From Azospirillum brasilense (GTDB lineage: Bacteria; Pseudomonadota; Alphaproteobacteria; Azospirillales; Azospirillaceae): a stretch of DNA of 64,000 bases. Below are positions 42,131 to 52,078 of the stretch, piece by piece. The stretch spans positions 1 through 64,000 of the forward strand of contig NZ_CP059452.1 of assembly GCF_022023855.1 (NCBI RefSeq). Direction: 5' to 3'. The notes below the pieces were generated by a model. It made no database searches. It was not told where the DNA came from and was given only the letters and a program-made list of their open reading frames with translations. Every line of letters starts with the position of its first letter. The stretch's first letter is position 1. The position numbers were made by a program, and so were the translations under genes.

Positions 42131-43804
42131 TCACGCCGCCTGCTGGCCCTCCAGAGTGACCGCGCGGTCGTGCTGAAGCTGGGCCGACACCTCCTCGGCG
42201 AGGCGGAAGGCCAGCGCCACGAGGTTGATGGTCGGGTGGTCGCACCCCATGCTGGGGAAGACCGAGCTGCCGCCGATGTACAGGTTGTGCATCCCGTGCA
42301 CCTTGCAGCGCGCGTCGACCACACCCTGCTTCGGGTCGTCGTGCATGCGGGTGGTGCCCATATGGTGCCAGCACCAGGAGATGCGCTCCGCCCAGGCGCG
42401 CTCGGCGGCCTCCTGCGGGTCGGCCTCGGTCACCGTGATCAGGCCGTTGCGGGTCAGTTCCGTCCGCACCAGCGCGTTGGTGCGCAGGAAGTTGTCGCGG
42501 TCCTGCTCGGTCAGGCGCCACACCGTGTCGGCCCGGTTGAGGCCAAGCGCGTCGCGCTCCGTCGCCAGGGTTACGCGGCTGTCGGGGTTGGGCACCGGCT
42601 CGACGATGGTTTCCAGTAGGAAGCTGCGCGTCACCCAGGCCGGGTTGACCACATTGTCGAACAGCGCGTAGGCGAGGTTCGGCAGATTCAGCGCGATCTG
42701 CGGCACCGCCTCGCGCAGCAGGGCGCGCAGGTCGCCCTCGGCGTGGCCGAACTTGCGGCGGTCGGACATCAGCATGCGCAGGTCGTGCAGCGCGCGCACC
42801 CCGGCGGTCGCCTCACCGTGATACTGCGCCACCAGATAGCTGCGCGAGTTCATCAGCCCCAGCCGGCGCTGCGTCTCCACCGTCGGCGACAGGGAGGCTG
42901 AGACGGGAAGGTGCTTGGCGTTCAGCCGGCGGCGCGACAGCGTCAGCGTCATGTCGTAGAGGCGGCGGTGCCGCGCCTGATCGGTCAGCCGGACCGAGCT
43001 GGCCTTGATGCGCGGGTGGTCGGTGAAGTAGCGGCCGACCAGATCGTGGCCGTTGCCCAGCCCGGCGCTTTGCACCCGGTTGGACAGCAGCAGCAGGCGG
43101 GCGTTCTCGATGCCGCCGCAGCACAGGACGAACTGCCGCGCCGTGACGGTGAAGCGGGCGCCGCTAAGGGCGGCGCAACGCACCCGCTCGACCACCGTGG
43201 CGGTGTCGTTGGTCTCGAACTCGGTGACATTGGCGTTCAGGTAGCAGGCGATGTTCGCGGCCTGGACGATCTCGTCGACGGAGGTCACGCCGACGCGCGG
43301 CTGGTCGCTGATCTGGGCGATCCGGTTCTCCAGCGCGCCGCCCTCGACCGGCAGGAACTCGATCCCGTCTGGCGCCAGGGTCTTCTCCCAATGGCCGTTG
43401 TCGTAGATGCGAGACGGCAGATTCAGGTGGCTGTGGGCGCGGGCGTAGTAGGGGGCCAGCATCTCCGGCCCGAAGGGCCAGCCGCTGTTCGGCACCCAGG
43501 GCCGCGCCTCCATGTCGATCGGCTCGAAGGGCCGGCAGAAGCCGCCCCAGCAGTTGGTGCTGCCGCCGAAATAGCGGCTGCGCGCGGTGGACAGGCGCTC
43601 GTAGGGCAGGCCGAGATTCTCGCCGGCGTAGAGCGACTGGGTGTGGCCGTCGGGGTCGAGCCCGCCGCTCTCCAGAAGGACGATCTTCCAGCGCGAACCG
43701 GCCAGCGCACGGGCTATGGCGAGCCCGGCGGCACCGGCGCCGACGATGCAGAGGTCCGCGTCAAGGTTGGTGCCCGAGGACACCGAGCGAGCATCGAGAA
43801 TCAT
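42131..43804 (-). CDS. GMC-family FAD-dependent oxidoreductase
   Basis: Protein of 557 residues. The N-terminal dinucleotide-binding motif is LCIVGAGAAGLAIARAL at about 19-35 with the acidic end of strand two in VLLESGG, then the FAD-contact segment YFGGSTNCWGG. A C-terminal HHMGTTRM, at about residue 478, supplies the catalytic His, and GGSSVFPSMGCDHPTINLVALAFRLAEEV is the normal closing FAD-binding element. Such enzymes oxidise alcohols, sugars or cholesterol-like compounds. The internal stretch is not of the choline dehydrogenase subgroup. No signal peptide. It stands alone upstream of fixLJ on the same strand; substrate unknown. Confidence 0.87.
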   Translation of the reverse strand: MILDARSVSSGTNLDADLCIVGAGAAGLAIARALAGSRWKIVLLESGGLDPDGHTQSLYAGENLGLPYERLSTARSRYFGGSTNCWGGFCRPFEPIDMEARPWVPNSGWPFGPEMLAPYYARAHSHLNLPSRIYDNGHWEKTLAPDGIEFLPVEGGALENRIAQISDQPRVGVTSVDEIVQAANIACYLNANVTEFETNDTATVVERVRCAALSGARFTVTARQFVLCCGGIENARLLLLSNRVQSAGLGNGHDLVGRYFTDHPRIKASSVRLTDQARHRRLYDMTLTLSRRRLNAKHLPVSASLSPTVETQRRLGLMNSRSYLVAQYHGEATAGVRALHDLRMLMSDRRKFGHAEGDLRALLREAVPQIALNLPNLAYALFDNVVNPAWVTRSFLLETIVEPVPNPDSRVTLATERDALGLNRADTVWRLTEQDRDNFLRTNALVRTELTRNGLITVTEADPQEAAERAWAERISWCWHHMGTTRMHDDPKQGVVDARCKVHGMHNLYIGGSSVFPSMGCDHPTINLVALAFRLAEEVSAQLQHDRAVTLEGQQAA

Positions 43805-44032
43805 GCTGCGCCTGCTTTTCTTTGGGGTTGAACGCACGGGACTCAGATAAATCTCAAGTTCCCCATGCCGTTACTGAAATTGCGGGCTAGCCCGTCCAGC
43901 GGATTGACCCCGGCACCGCCCCCGCAGCCAGCAACTGCGCGGGTTTTATCCATTTTTTCAAAGGACTGACCGTCCCATCCCCGCACCACTTTCGATGCGG
44001 AGTCCGAAGGGGTAGCCCGGCCTTCCCCCGGA

Positions 44033-45514
44033 TTAAAAATTCGGCGGAGTGCCCCCCAGCGCCTGGAGGAGGGACACGGCGGCCAGCAGGCGGCTCTGCC
44101 GCACCGACAAAGCGCTCTCCTCGTCCGACAGGGCGGCGGTCTGGGCGGTCAGGACGCTGCTGTAGGGCAGGGTGCCAGCCCGGTACTGGTTCAGGGTCAG
44201 CCGCTCCGCCTCGCGTGCCAGCCGCACGGCGTCGTCCTGCACGGCGGCCTGCCGGGCCAGGATGCGCTGGGCGGCGAGCTGGTCCTCGACCTCCTGGAAG
44301 GCGGTCAGCACGGTCTGGCGGTACTGCGCCACGCTCTGGTCGAAGACGGCGCGGCGCAGCTCCACCTCGGCCGTCCGCGCGCCTCCGTCGAACAGGGTCT
44401 GGGCGACCTGCGCCCCGACCGCCCAGATCGCCGTCGGCGCCTGGAGAAGCTTGGGCAGGATCGTCGCGCTGTTGGTGATGGAGCCGGACAGCACCACGTC
44501 CGGGTACCAGGCCGACTCCGCGATGCCGATCTGGGCGTTGGCCTGGGCCATCTGCCGTTCCGCCGCCGCGATGTCCGGCCGGCGCTCCAGCAGGGCGGAG
44601 GGCACGCCGGGCGGGATCGCCGGGACCGCGGCAGTCAGCGGCGCCGGGGCCAGCGCGAAGGCGGCGGGCGCCTGCCCGACCAGAACCGCCATGGCGTGCT
44701 CGAACTGGGCGCGCTGCACCCCCAGTGCCACGAGCTGCGACTCGGTGGAGCGGACCTGGGTCTCGGCGGTGAAGACGTCGGCCAGGGTCGCCGTGCCCAC
44801 GGCGTGGCGGTTGCGGGCGATCTCCAGCGACTGGCGGTAGGCCGCGATGGCCCGCTCCAGCAGCGCCTTGCGCTCGTCCGCCACGCGGAACTGCACGTAG
44901 GCGGTGGCCAACTGCGCCTGCGCCGACAGGCGCGCGGCGGCGAGGTCGGCGGCGCTGGCCTGGAGGTTGGCGTCGTTGCTTTCCACCGACCGGCGGATGC
45001 GGCCCCAGAGGTCCGGCGCCCAGCTCGCCCCCAGCCCGGCGTCGTAAGTGGTCACCGGGGTTCCGCCGCGGCTGATGCCGGTGCCGGAAACGCTGCGGTT
45101 GCCCGACCCGACGGTTCCCGCCCGGTCGGCCCCGCCGCTGACCGACAGGATGGGGAAGAAGGCGGAGCGGGCCTGATCCGACAGCGCCTCGGCCTGCCGG
45201 TAGGCGGCTTCCGCCGCCTTCAGGCTCTGGTTGTCGACCTCCACCCGGCGCATCAGCCCGTCCAGCACCGGATCGTTGAAGACGGTCCACCAAGGACCGG
45301 CCTCCGCCTGTCCGGGGGTGGCGGGGCGCCAGCCGTCGTCGCGCGGGACGGGGGGAGCGAAGGCCACGGGGGTGATACCGCCCTCCTTGTAGGCCGGCGG
45401 CACGGCGGCAGAGGGCCGCTCGTAGTCCGGTCCCACCGCGCAGGCCGACAGCAGGGTGAGGGTGCCGAGCGCCGTACCCAGCAGACGGGCGCGCCGCCCG
45501 ATGATCGTCGTCAT
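44033..45514 (-). CDS. RND efflux outer-membrane lipoprotein (OprM/NodT family)
   Basis: Outer-membrane factor of about 493 residues. It has a lipoprotein signal peptide with lipobox LLSAC, so Cys25 is lipidated, followed by AVGPDYERPSAAVP, the classic OprM/NodT opening. Two repeated TolC-type units follow, each with coiled-coil and strand parts (for example AEAAYRQAEALSDQARSAFFPIL and ERRPDIAAAERQMAQANAQIG). It joins the periplasm-crossing pump encoded upstream. The ATG at 45514 gives a proper basic n-region; an in-frame TTG at 45535 has a better purine tract but would put acidic residues before the signal. It ends the efflux operon. Confidence 0.9.
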   Translation of the reverse strand: MTTIIGRRARLLGTALGTLTLLSACAVGPDYERPSAAVPPAYKEGGITPVAFAPPVPRDDGWRPATPGQAEAGPWWTVFNDPVLDGLMRRVEVDNQSLKAAEAAYRQAEALSDQARSAFFPILSVSGGADRAGTVGSGNRSVSGTGISRGGTPVTTYDAGLGASWAPDLWGRIRRSVESNDANLQASAADLAAARLSAQAQLATAYVQFRVADERKALLERAIAAYRQSLEIARNRHAVGTATLADVFTAETQVRSTESQLVALGVQRAQFEHAMAVLVGQAPAAFALAPAPLTAAVPAIPPGVPSALLERRPDIAAAERQMAQANAQIGIAESAWYPDVVLSGSITNSATILPKLLQAPTAIWAVGAQVAQTLFDGGARTAEVELRRAVFDQSVAQYRQTVLTAFQEVEDQLAAQRILARQAAVQDDAVRLAREAERLTLNQYRAGTLPYSSVLTAQTAALSDEESALSVRQSRLLAAVSLLQALGGTPPNF

Positions 45515-45537
45515 ATCAGGTTCATCCACGGTCAATC

Positions 45538-45680
45538 CCCTCTCCCGCCCCGGGAGAGGGAAGGGGCCCGCGCCGCAGGCGTGGGAAGGGTGAGGGTGCC
45601 GCCGAGAATCAGCGCCATGATCCTCGCGGGACCCTCACCCGCCCGCTGTCGCGGGCACCCTCTCCCGGGGCGGGAGAGGG
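45538..45680. repeat. Paired GC-rich palindromic elements between efflux genes
   Basis: Two perfect 10-base hairpins with the same arms, CCCTCTCCCG and CGGGAGAGGG, lie at 45538-45560 (loop CCC) and 45658-45680 (loop GGG). Between them are complementary stretches GGGTGAGGGT and ACCCTCAC, so the whole block can also fold into one larger structure. It lies between the third pump gene and the outer-membrane factor gene and may lower read-through into the latter. Confidence 0.8.
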
Positions 45681-45701
45681 ACTTGTCGGCAGTGGCCGCC
45701 A

Positions 45702-48700
45702 TCATGCCGCGACACCCGCCTCGGGGCGCCGCCAGCGCCGCCGGCACCACAGCCGGAAGCGGTCGAGGTACAGGTAGGTGACCGGCGTCGTGTAGAGGGT
45801 CAGCATCTGGCTGACGACCAGACCGCCGACGATGGCGATGCCCAGCGGCTGGCGCAGCTCCGCTCCGTCGCCGGAACCGAGCGCCAGCGGCAGGGCGCCC
45901 AGCAGGGCGGCGACCGTGGTCATCATGATCGGGCGGAAGCGCAGCAGGCAGGCGCGATGGATCGCGGTGCGCGGGTCCAGCCCCTCGCTCCGTTCCGCCT
46001 CCAGCGCCACGTCGATCATCATGATCGCGTTCTTCTTGACGATGCCGATCAACAGGATGACGCCGATCAGCGCGATGATGCTCAGTTCCTTGTCCAGCGC
46101 CATCAGCGCGACCAGCGCTCCCACCCCGGCGGAGGGCAGGGTGGAGAGGATCGTCAGCGGGTGGATGTAGCTTTCGTAGAGCACGCCCAGCACGATGTAG
46201 ACGGCCAGCAGCGCCGCCAGGATCAGCACCGGCTGGTCGCCGATGGACTGCTGGAACACCCGCGCGGTGCCCTGGAAGCTGCCCTGGATGGTCGTCGGCA
46301 TGCCGATCCGGTCCATGGTGTGGCGGATCAGGGTCAGCCCCTCGCCCAGCGAGATTCCGGGGGCGAGGTTGAAGGAGATGGTGGTGGCGACGAACGGCCC
46401 CTGGTGGTTCACCGACAGCGGCGTGTTCTCCAGCGAGACGCGGGCGATGGCCGAGAGCGGAACCATCGTCTCCACCCCTGTGCTGAGCGCCGATCCGGTG
46501 GAGGCGGCGTTGCGGCCGGTGGTGGCGATCTGGTTGATGCGCTGGTTGCGCGCGGCCTCGGTGTCGGCCGTGGCCGCCCCGGCGATGGCGCTGGTCGCCT
46601 GCGTCCCGCTGACCGCCCCGCCGGATTTGCTGATGAGGATGTCCTTCATCATCTCCGGGTCCTCGCGGTACTGGGGGGCGACCTCCATGATCACACGGTA
46701 CTGGTTCAGCGGGTTGTAGATGGTCGAGGCGGAGCGTTGGCCGAAGGCGTCGTAGAGCGTGTTGTTGATCTGGTTGAAGGACAGGCCCAGCCGCGCCGCG
46801 GCGTCGCGGTCCACCGTCACCTCCAGCGCCAGCCCGCGCTGCTGCTGGTCGGAGTTCACCTCGGTCAGTTCCGGCACCTGCTGGAGCGCCTGGGTCAGGC
46901 GGGGCGCCCAGGTCTGCAGCTCGTCCAGCGTGTCGCCCTGCAGCGTGAACTGGTAGTTGGCGTTGGCCTGCCGTGCCCCCGCCCGCAAATCCTGCATGAC
47001 CGACAGGTAGAGGTTGGCGCCGGGCACCTGGGTGAGCTGGCCGCGCAGCCGGGCGATCACCGCGTCGGCCGTGACGTCGCGCTGCGCCAGCGGCTTCAGC
47101 GTGACGGCCATGTAGCCGCTGTTGGTCCGGCTGCCGCCGGTGTACCCCACCACCGTCTCCACCGCCGGGTCGGCCTGCACCAGCGCCACGAAGCGCTCCA
47201 TCTTCTCCTTCATCAGCGTGAAGGAGGTGCTCTGGTCCGCCACGACGAATCCGTTCAGCCGGCCCGTGTCCTGCTGCGGGAAGAAGCCCTTGGGGATGAT
47301 CGTGAAGAGATGGATGCTGAGCGCCACCGTCGCCGCGAAGACCACCATGGTCAGCAGGCTGTTGTCGAGCGCCGCCGTCAGCGTCCGGTCGTAGAGGCGC
47401 AGCGTCCCCCCGCCGATCCACGCGCCGACCCGGCGCAGGGCGGCCACGGCGCGGCCCGGCTCCTTGGCCTTGCGCGGCTCCCGCAGCAGGACCGCGCACA
47501 TCATCGGCGTGGTGGTCAGGCTGATGACCATCGAGACCAGGATGGCGATGGACAGGGTCAGGGCGAATTCGCGGAACAACCGCCCGACGATGCCGCCCAT
47601 CAGCAGGATCGGGATGAAGACGGCGACCAGCGACACGCTCATCGACAGGACGGTGAAGCCGACCTCCCGCGCGCCGCGCAGCGCGGCCTGGGTGCGGGAC
47701 ATGCCGTTCTCGATGTGGCGGGCGATGCTCTCCAGAACGACGATGGCGTCGTCAACCACGAAGCCGGTGGCGACGGTCAGCGCCATCAGCGACAGGTTGT
47801 TCAGGCTGTAGCCGAGCAGATACATGGCGCCGAAGGTGGCGACCAGCGACACCGGCACCACCACGCTGGGGATCAGCGCCGCCCGCGCGTTGCGCAGGAA
47901 CAGGAACACCACCATCACCACAAGCCCAACGGCAATGATCAGCGTGTGCTCCACCTCGGCCAGCGAGGCGCGGATGGTCGTGGTGCGGTCGCTGGAGACC
48001 GACAGGTCGATGTCGGCGGGGATGGAGGCGCGAAGCTCCGGCAGCATGGCCTTCACCCGGTCCACCGTCTCGATGATGTTGGCCGCCGGCTGGCGGTTCA
48101 GCATCAGCAGGACCGACGGCTTGCCGTTGGTGATTCCGGCGTTGCGCAGATCCTCCACGCTGTCCGACACCTCGGCCACGTCGGACAGGCGGACGGAGGC
48201 CCCGTTGCGGTAGGCGATGACCAGCGACCGGTATTCCTCCGCCTTGCGGGCCTGATCGTTGGTGTAGATCTGGAAGCGCAGCTCCCCGTCCTCGACGGCG
48301 CCCTTGGGGGCGTTGGCGTTGGCCGACGCGATGGCGGCGCGCACGTCCTCCAGCCCGATGCCGTATTGGAACAGGGCGCGCGGGTTCAGCTCCACCCGCA
48401 CGGCGGGGAGCGAGCTGCCGCCGATGCTGACCTGCCCGACGCCCTCCACCTGCGACAGCTTCTGCTGGAGCACGGTCGCCGCGGAATCGTAGAGCTGCCC
48501 CTGGCTGAGCGTCGCCGAGGTCATGGTCAGGATCATGATCGGGGCGTCGGCGGGGTTGACCTTGCGGTAGGTCGGGTTGCTGCGCAGGCTGGACGGCAGG
48601 TCGGCGCGGGCGGCGTTGATGGCGGCCTGCACTTCGCGGCCCGCGCCGTCGATGTCGCGGTTCAGCCCGAACTGCAGCGTGATGCGCGTCGATCCGGCGG

Positions 48701-48965
48701 AACTGGAGGAGGTCATCTCCGTCACGTCGGCGATCTGCGCCAGATGCCGTTCCAGCGGTGTCGCGACGCTGGCCGCCATCGTTTCCGGGCTGGCGCCGGG
48801 CATCGAGGCGGTGACCGAGATGGTCGGGAAATCCACCTGCGGCAGCGGCGACACCGGCAGCCCGACGAAGCCCAGCGCCCCGGCCAGCGCCATCCCGAGC
48901 GTCAGCAGGGTCGTCGCCACCGGCCGCCGGATGAAGGGCGCCGACAGGTTGGCGGCCCAGCTCAT
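45702..48965 (-). CDS. mdtC: RND multidrug efflux pump subunit, MdtC-like
   Basis: Inner-membrane proton/drug antiporter of 1087 residues with 12 transmembrane helices and two large periplasmic loops. The proton-relay Asp pair is in GFVVDDAIVVLESIARH of helix 4. The start, SAPFIRRPVATTLLTLGMALAGALGF, and the pore region SSSSAGSTRITLQFGLNRDIDGAGREVQAAINAA match the MdtC/MuxC subgroup, which works as a heterotrimer with MdtB. It overlaps mdtB by four bases. The protein is about 50 residues longer than E. coli MdtC; the C-terminus is normal, so the extra length is internal. Confidence 0.93.
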   Translation of the reverse strand: MSWAANLSAPFIRRPVATTLLTLGMALAGALGFVGLPVSPLPQVDFPTISVTASMPGASPETMAASVATPLERHLAQIADVTEMTSSSSAGSTRITLQFGLNRDIDGAGREVQAAINAARADLPSSLRSNPTYRKVNPADAPIMILTMTSATLSQGQLYDSAATVLQQKLSQVEGVGQVSIGGSSLPAVRVELNPRALFQYGIGLEDVRAAIASANANAPKGAVEDGELRFQIYTNDQARKAEEYRSLVIAYRNGASVRLSDVAEVSDSVEDLRNAGITNGKPSVLLMLNRQPAANIIETVDRVKAMLPELRASIPADIDLSVSSDRTTTIRASLAEVEHTLIIAVGLVVMVVFLFLRNARAALIPSVVVPVSLVATFGAMYLLGYSLNNLSLMALTVATGFVVDDAIVVLESIARHIENGMSRTQAALRGAREVGFTVLSMSVSLVAVFIPILLMGGIVGRLFREFALTLSIAILVSMVISLTTTPMMCAVLLREPRKAKEPGRAVAALRRVGAWIGGGTLRLYDRTLTAALDNSLLTMVVFAATVALSIHLFTIIPKGFFPQQDTGRLNGFVVADQSTSFTLMKEKMERFVALVQADPAVETVVGYTGGSRTNSGYMAVTLKPLAQRDVTADAVIARLRGQLTQVPGANLYLSVMQDLRAGARQANANYQFTLQGDTLDELQTWAPRLTQALQQVPELTEVNSDQQQRGLALEVTVDRDAAARLGLSFNQINNTLYDAFGQRSASTIYNPLNQYRVIMEVAPQYREDPEMMKDILISKSGGAVSGTQATSAIAGAATADTEAARNQRINQIATTGRNAASTGSALSTGVETMVPLSAIARVSLENTPLSVNHQGPFVATTISFNLAPGISLGEGLTLIRHTMDRIGMPTTIQGSFQGTARVFQQSIGDQPVLILAALLAVYIVLGVLYESYIHPLTILSTLPSAGVGALVALMALDKELSIIALIGVILLIGIVKKNAIMMIDVALEAERSEGLDPRTAIHRACLLRFRPIMMTTVAALLGALPLALGSGDGAELRQPLGIAIVGGLVVSQMLTLYTTPVTYLYLDRFRLWCRRRWRRPEAGVAA

Positions 48966-51900
48966 CGCGCGGCCCCTTCCGTCTGCCCGTCAGGGCGCCC
49001 GCGCAGGCGCGCGGCCAGCCGGTCGAAGGCCAGATAGATCACCGGCGTGGTGTAGAGGGTGAGAAGCTGGCTGAGGATCAGTCCGCCGACGATGGACACG
49101 CCCATCGGCTGGCGAAGCTCCGACCCCGTGCCGGTGCCGAGCATCAGCGGCAGGGCGCCGAGCAGCGCCGCCATCGTCGTCATCAGGATCGGCCGGAAGC
49201 GCAGCAGGCAGGCCTGATAGATCGCCTCGCGCGGGGGCTTGCCCTCCTCACGCTCGGCGTCGAGCGCGAAGTCGATCATCATGATCGCGTTCTTCTTCAC
49301 GATGCCGATCAGCAGGATGATGCCGATGATGGCGATGATGTCCAGGTCGTGCCCGGCCAGCATCAGCGCGATCAGCGCCCCCACCCCCGCCGAGGGCAGG
49401 GTGGAGAGGATCGTGATCGGATGGATGTAGCTCTCGTAGAGGACGCCCAGCACGATGTACATCGTGACGATGGCCGCCAGGATCAGCAGGAGCTGGTTGC
49501 CCAGCGACGCCTGGAAGGCCAGCGCGGCGCCCTGGAAGCGGGTCAGTACGCTGGCCGGCAGGCCGAGTTCCTGCTCCGCCGCCTCGATGGCCTTGACCGC
49601 TGCCCCCAGCGACACCCCCGGCGCTAGGTTGAAGGAGACGGTGACCGCCGGGAATTGCCCGAAATGGTTGATCTGGAGCGGCGCGTTGCGCACCTCCATC
49701 CGCGCGAAGGCGGCCAGCGGCACCTGCCCGCCGCCCGCCGAGGGCAGATGGATGGAGGTGAGAAGCTGGTCCACCGTCATGCGGTCGGGGTCGGCCTCCA
49801 GGATCACGCGGAACTGGTTGGCCTGGGTGAAGATGGTGGAGACGATGCGCTGGCCGAAGGAGTCGTACAGCGCGTTGTCGATGGCCGCCGTGGTGACGCC
49901 GTAGCGCGCGGCGGTGTCGCGGTCGATGGTGATGGCGGCCGACAGCCCCTTCTCCTGAAGGTTGCTGGTGACGTCGGTGATCTCCGGCACCGCGGCCAGC
50001 CGGTCGATCAGCCTCGGCGCCCAGACGCGCAGTTCCTCGGGGTTCGCGTCCTCAAGCACGAACTGGTACTGGGTGCGGCTGACCGTGGCGTCGATGGTCA
50101 GGTCCTGCACCGGCTGCATGAACAGCTCGATTCCGGGGACGGCGGCGGTGTTGTGGCGGATGCGGCGGATGATGTCGGCCACATGGTCCGTCCGCTGCTC
50201 CTTCGGCTTCAGGTTGATGAGGAGGCGCCCGCTGTTCATGGTGGTGTTGGTGCCGTCCACCCCGATGAAGGAGGACAGGCTGACCACGTCGGGGTCCTTC
50301 AGCACCTCCACCGCCAGCGCCCGCTGCCGCTCCGCCATGGCGGCGTAGGAGACGGACTGGGTGGCCTCCGTCACGCCCTGGATCAGGCCGGTGTCCTGCG
50401 CCGGGAAGAAGCCCTTGGGGATGGCGGTGTAGAGCACGACCGTCAGCGCCAGCGTCCCCACGGCGACCAGCAGCGTCGCCCCCTGGCGGTCGAGCACCCA
50501 GCGCAGCGTGCGGGCGTAGCCGGCGACCACCGCGTCGAACCACGCCTCGATGCGCCGCGCGATGGCGGACATCTCGCGCGGCTCGCGGTGACGCAGCAGC
50601 TTGGCGCAGAGCATCGGCACCAGCGTCAGGGAGACGACAGCGGAGATCAGGATGGTGACGGCCAGCGTGATGGCGAACTCGCGGAACAGCCGGCCGACCA
50701 CGTCGCCCATGAACAGCAGCGGGATCAGCACCGCGATCAGCGAGACGGTCAGCGACACGATGGTGAAGCCGATCTGCTTCGACCCCTTTAGCGCGGCCTG
50801 GAGCGGGGATTCACCGCGCTCCACATGGCGGGCGATGTTCTCGATCATCACGATGGCGTCGTCGACGACGAAGCCCGTCGCGACGGTCAGCGCCATCAGC
50901 GACAGGTTGTTCAGGCTGAAGCCGGCCAGATACATCACCGCGAAGGTGCCGACCAGCGACAGCGGCACCGACAGGCTGGGGATGATCGTCGCCGGGATGT
51001 TGCGCAGGAACAGGAAGATCACCAGGACCACCAGCCCCATGGCCACCATCATCTCCATCTGCACATCCTCGACGGAGGCGCGGATGGTCACGGTGCGGTC
51101 GGTCAGCACGGCGACGTCGACCGAGCCGGGCAGGGCGGCTGTCAGGTTGGGCAGCATCTCCTTCACCCGGTCCACCACCTCGATCACGTTGGCGCCGGGC
51201 TGGCGCTGGATGTTCAGGAGGATGGCCGGCGTGTCGTTCATCCAGGCGCCCAGCCGGGTGTTCTCGGCGCTGTCCAGCACCTCGGCCACGTCGGACAGGC
51301 GGACCGGGGCGCCGCTGCGGTAGGCGACGACGAGGTCCTTGTACTCGTCGGCCCGGCGGAGCTGGTCGTTGGCGTTGATGGTGTAGTTGCGGGTCGGCCC
51401 GTCGATGGTGCCCTTGGGCGAGTTGACGTTGGCCGTGTTGATGGTGCTGCGCAGGTCGTCGATGTTCAGCCCGTAGGCGGCCAGCGCCTGGACGTTGGCG
51501 CGGATGCGCACCGCCGGCCGGTGCCCGCCGCTGAGGCTGACCAGACCGACGCCGGGGAGCTGCGACAGCTTCTGCGCGAAGCGGCTGTCGGCCAAGTCCT
51601 GCACCTGGGTCAGCGGCAGCGTCTTGGAGGTCAGGGCCAGCGTCAGGATCGGCGCGTCCGCCGGGTTGACCTTGGCGTAGATCGGTGGGGCGGGCAGGTC
51701 GGAGGGCAGCAGGTTGCCGGCGGCGTTGATGGCCGCCTGCACCTCCTGCTCCGCGATGTCGATGCTGAGTTCCAGCCCGAACTGGAGCGTGATGACCGAC
51801 GCCCCGGCGGCGCTGACCGAGGACATCTGCACCAGCCCCGGCATCTGGCCGAGCTGGCGTTCCAGCGGGGCGGTGACCGACGAGGTCATCACCTCCGGGC

Positions 51901-52063
51901 TGGCGCCGGGGAAGAAGGTCTGGACCTGGATCGTCGGGTATTCCACCGCCGGCAGCGCCGACAGCGGCAGGAAGCGGTAGGACACCGCCCCCACCAGCAG
52001 GATCGCCAGCATCAGCAGCGAGGTGGCGACCGGGCGGACGACGAAGGGGTGGGAGATGTTCAT
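48962..52063 (-). CDS. mdtB: RND multidrug efflux pump subunit, MdtB-like
   Basis: Inner-membrane pump subunit of 1033 residues, 12 helices. The opening SHPFVVRPVATSLLMLAILLVGAVSYRFLPLSALPAVEYPTI is the MdtB pattern; the relay Asp pair is in GFVVDDAIVMIENIARH. It pairs with the MdtC-like subunit in a two-to-one heterotrimer in E. coli, where MdtABC exports bile salts, novobiocin and flavonoids. Encoded 15 bases after the adaptor gene and overlapping mdtC. For a plant-associated bacterium a role against flavonoids or other root phenolics is plausible but inferred. Confidence 0.93.
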   Translation of the reverse strand: MNISHPFVVRPVATSLLMLAILLVGAVSYRFLPLSALPAVEYPTIQVQTFFPGASPEVMTSSVTAPLERQLGQMPGLVQMSSVSAAGASVITLQFGLELSIDIAEQEVQAAINAAGNLLPSDLPAPPIYAKVNPADAPILTLALTSKTLPLTQVQDLADSRFAQKLSQLPGVGLVSLSGGHRPAVRIRANVQALAAYGLNIDDLRSTINTANVNSPKGTIDGPTRNYTINANDQLRRADEYKDLVVAYRSGAPVRLSDVAEVLDSAENTRLGAWMNDTPAILLNIQRQPGANVIEVVDRVKEMLPNLTAALPGSVDVAVLTDRTVTIRASVEDVQMEMMVAMGLVVLVIFLFLRNIPATIIPSLSVPLSLVGTFAVMYLAGFSLNNLSLMALTVATGFVVDDAIVMIENIARHVERGESPLQAALKGSKQIGFTIVSLTVSLIAVLIPLLFMGDVVGRLFREFAITLAVTILISAVVSLTLVPMLCAKLLRHREPREMSAIARRIEAWFDAVVAGYARTLRWVLDRQGATLLVAVGTLALTVVLYTAIPKGFFPAQDTGLIQGVTEATQSVSYAAMAERQRALAVEVLKDPDVVSLSSFIGVDGTNTTMNSGRLLINLKPKEQRTDHVADIIRRIRHNTAAVPGIELFMQPVQDLTIDATVSRTQYQFVLEDANPEELRVWAPRLIDRLAAVPEITDVTSNLQEKGLSAAITIDRDTAARYGVTTAAIDNALYDSFGQRIVSTIFTQANQFRVILEADPDRMTVDQLLTSIHLPSAGGGQVPLAAFARMEVRNAPLQINHFGQFPAVTVSFNLAPGVSLGAAVKAIEAAEQELGLPASVLTRFQGAALAFQASLGNQLLLILAAIVTMYIVLGVLYESYIHPITILSTLPSAGVGALIALMLAGHDLDIIAIIGIILLIGIVKKNAIMMIDFALDAEREEGKPPREAIYQACLLRFRPILMTTMAALLGALPLMLGTGTGSELRQPMGVSIVGGLILSQLLTLYTTPVIYLAFDRLAARLRGRPDGQTEGAAR

Positions 52064-52078
52064 GGCGGTAGGCGGGCG

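Noticed and set aside
45538..45680. Repeated short motifs suggestive of a CRISPR-like array
   Set aside because: Only two palindromic units occur, they are inverted copies of a dispersed element, and there are no regular spacers or cas genes.
45957..49037. A 1026-codon open frame on the plus strand opposite mdtC
   Set aside because: Same artefact: antisense to a well-supported RND pump gene, composition dominated by His, Arg, Asp and Gly, no recognisable domain.
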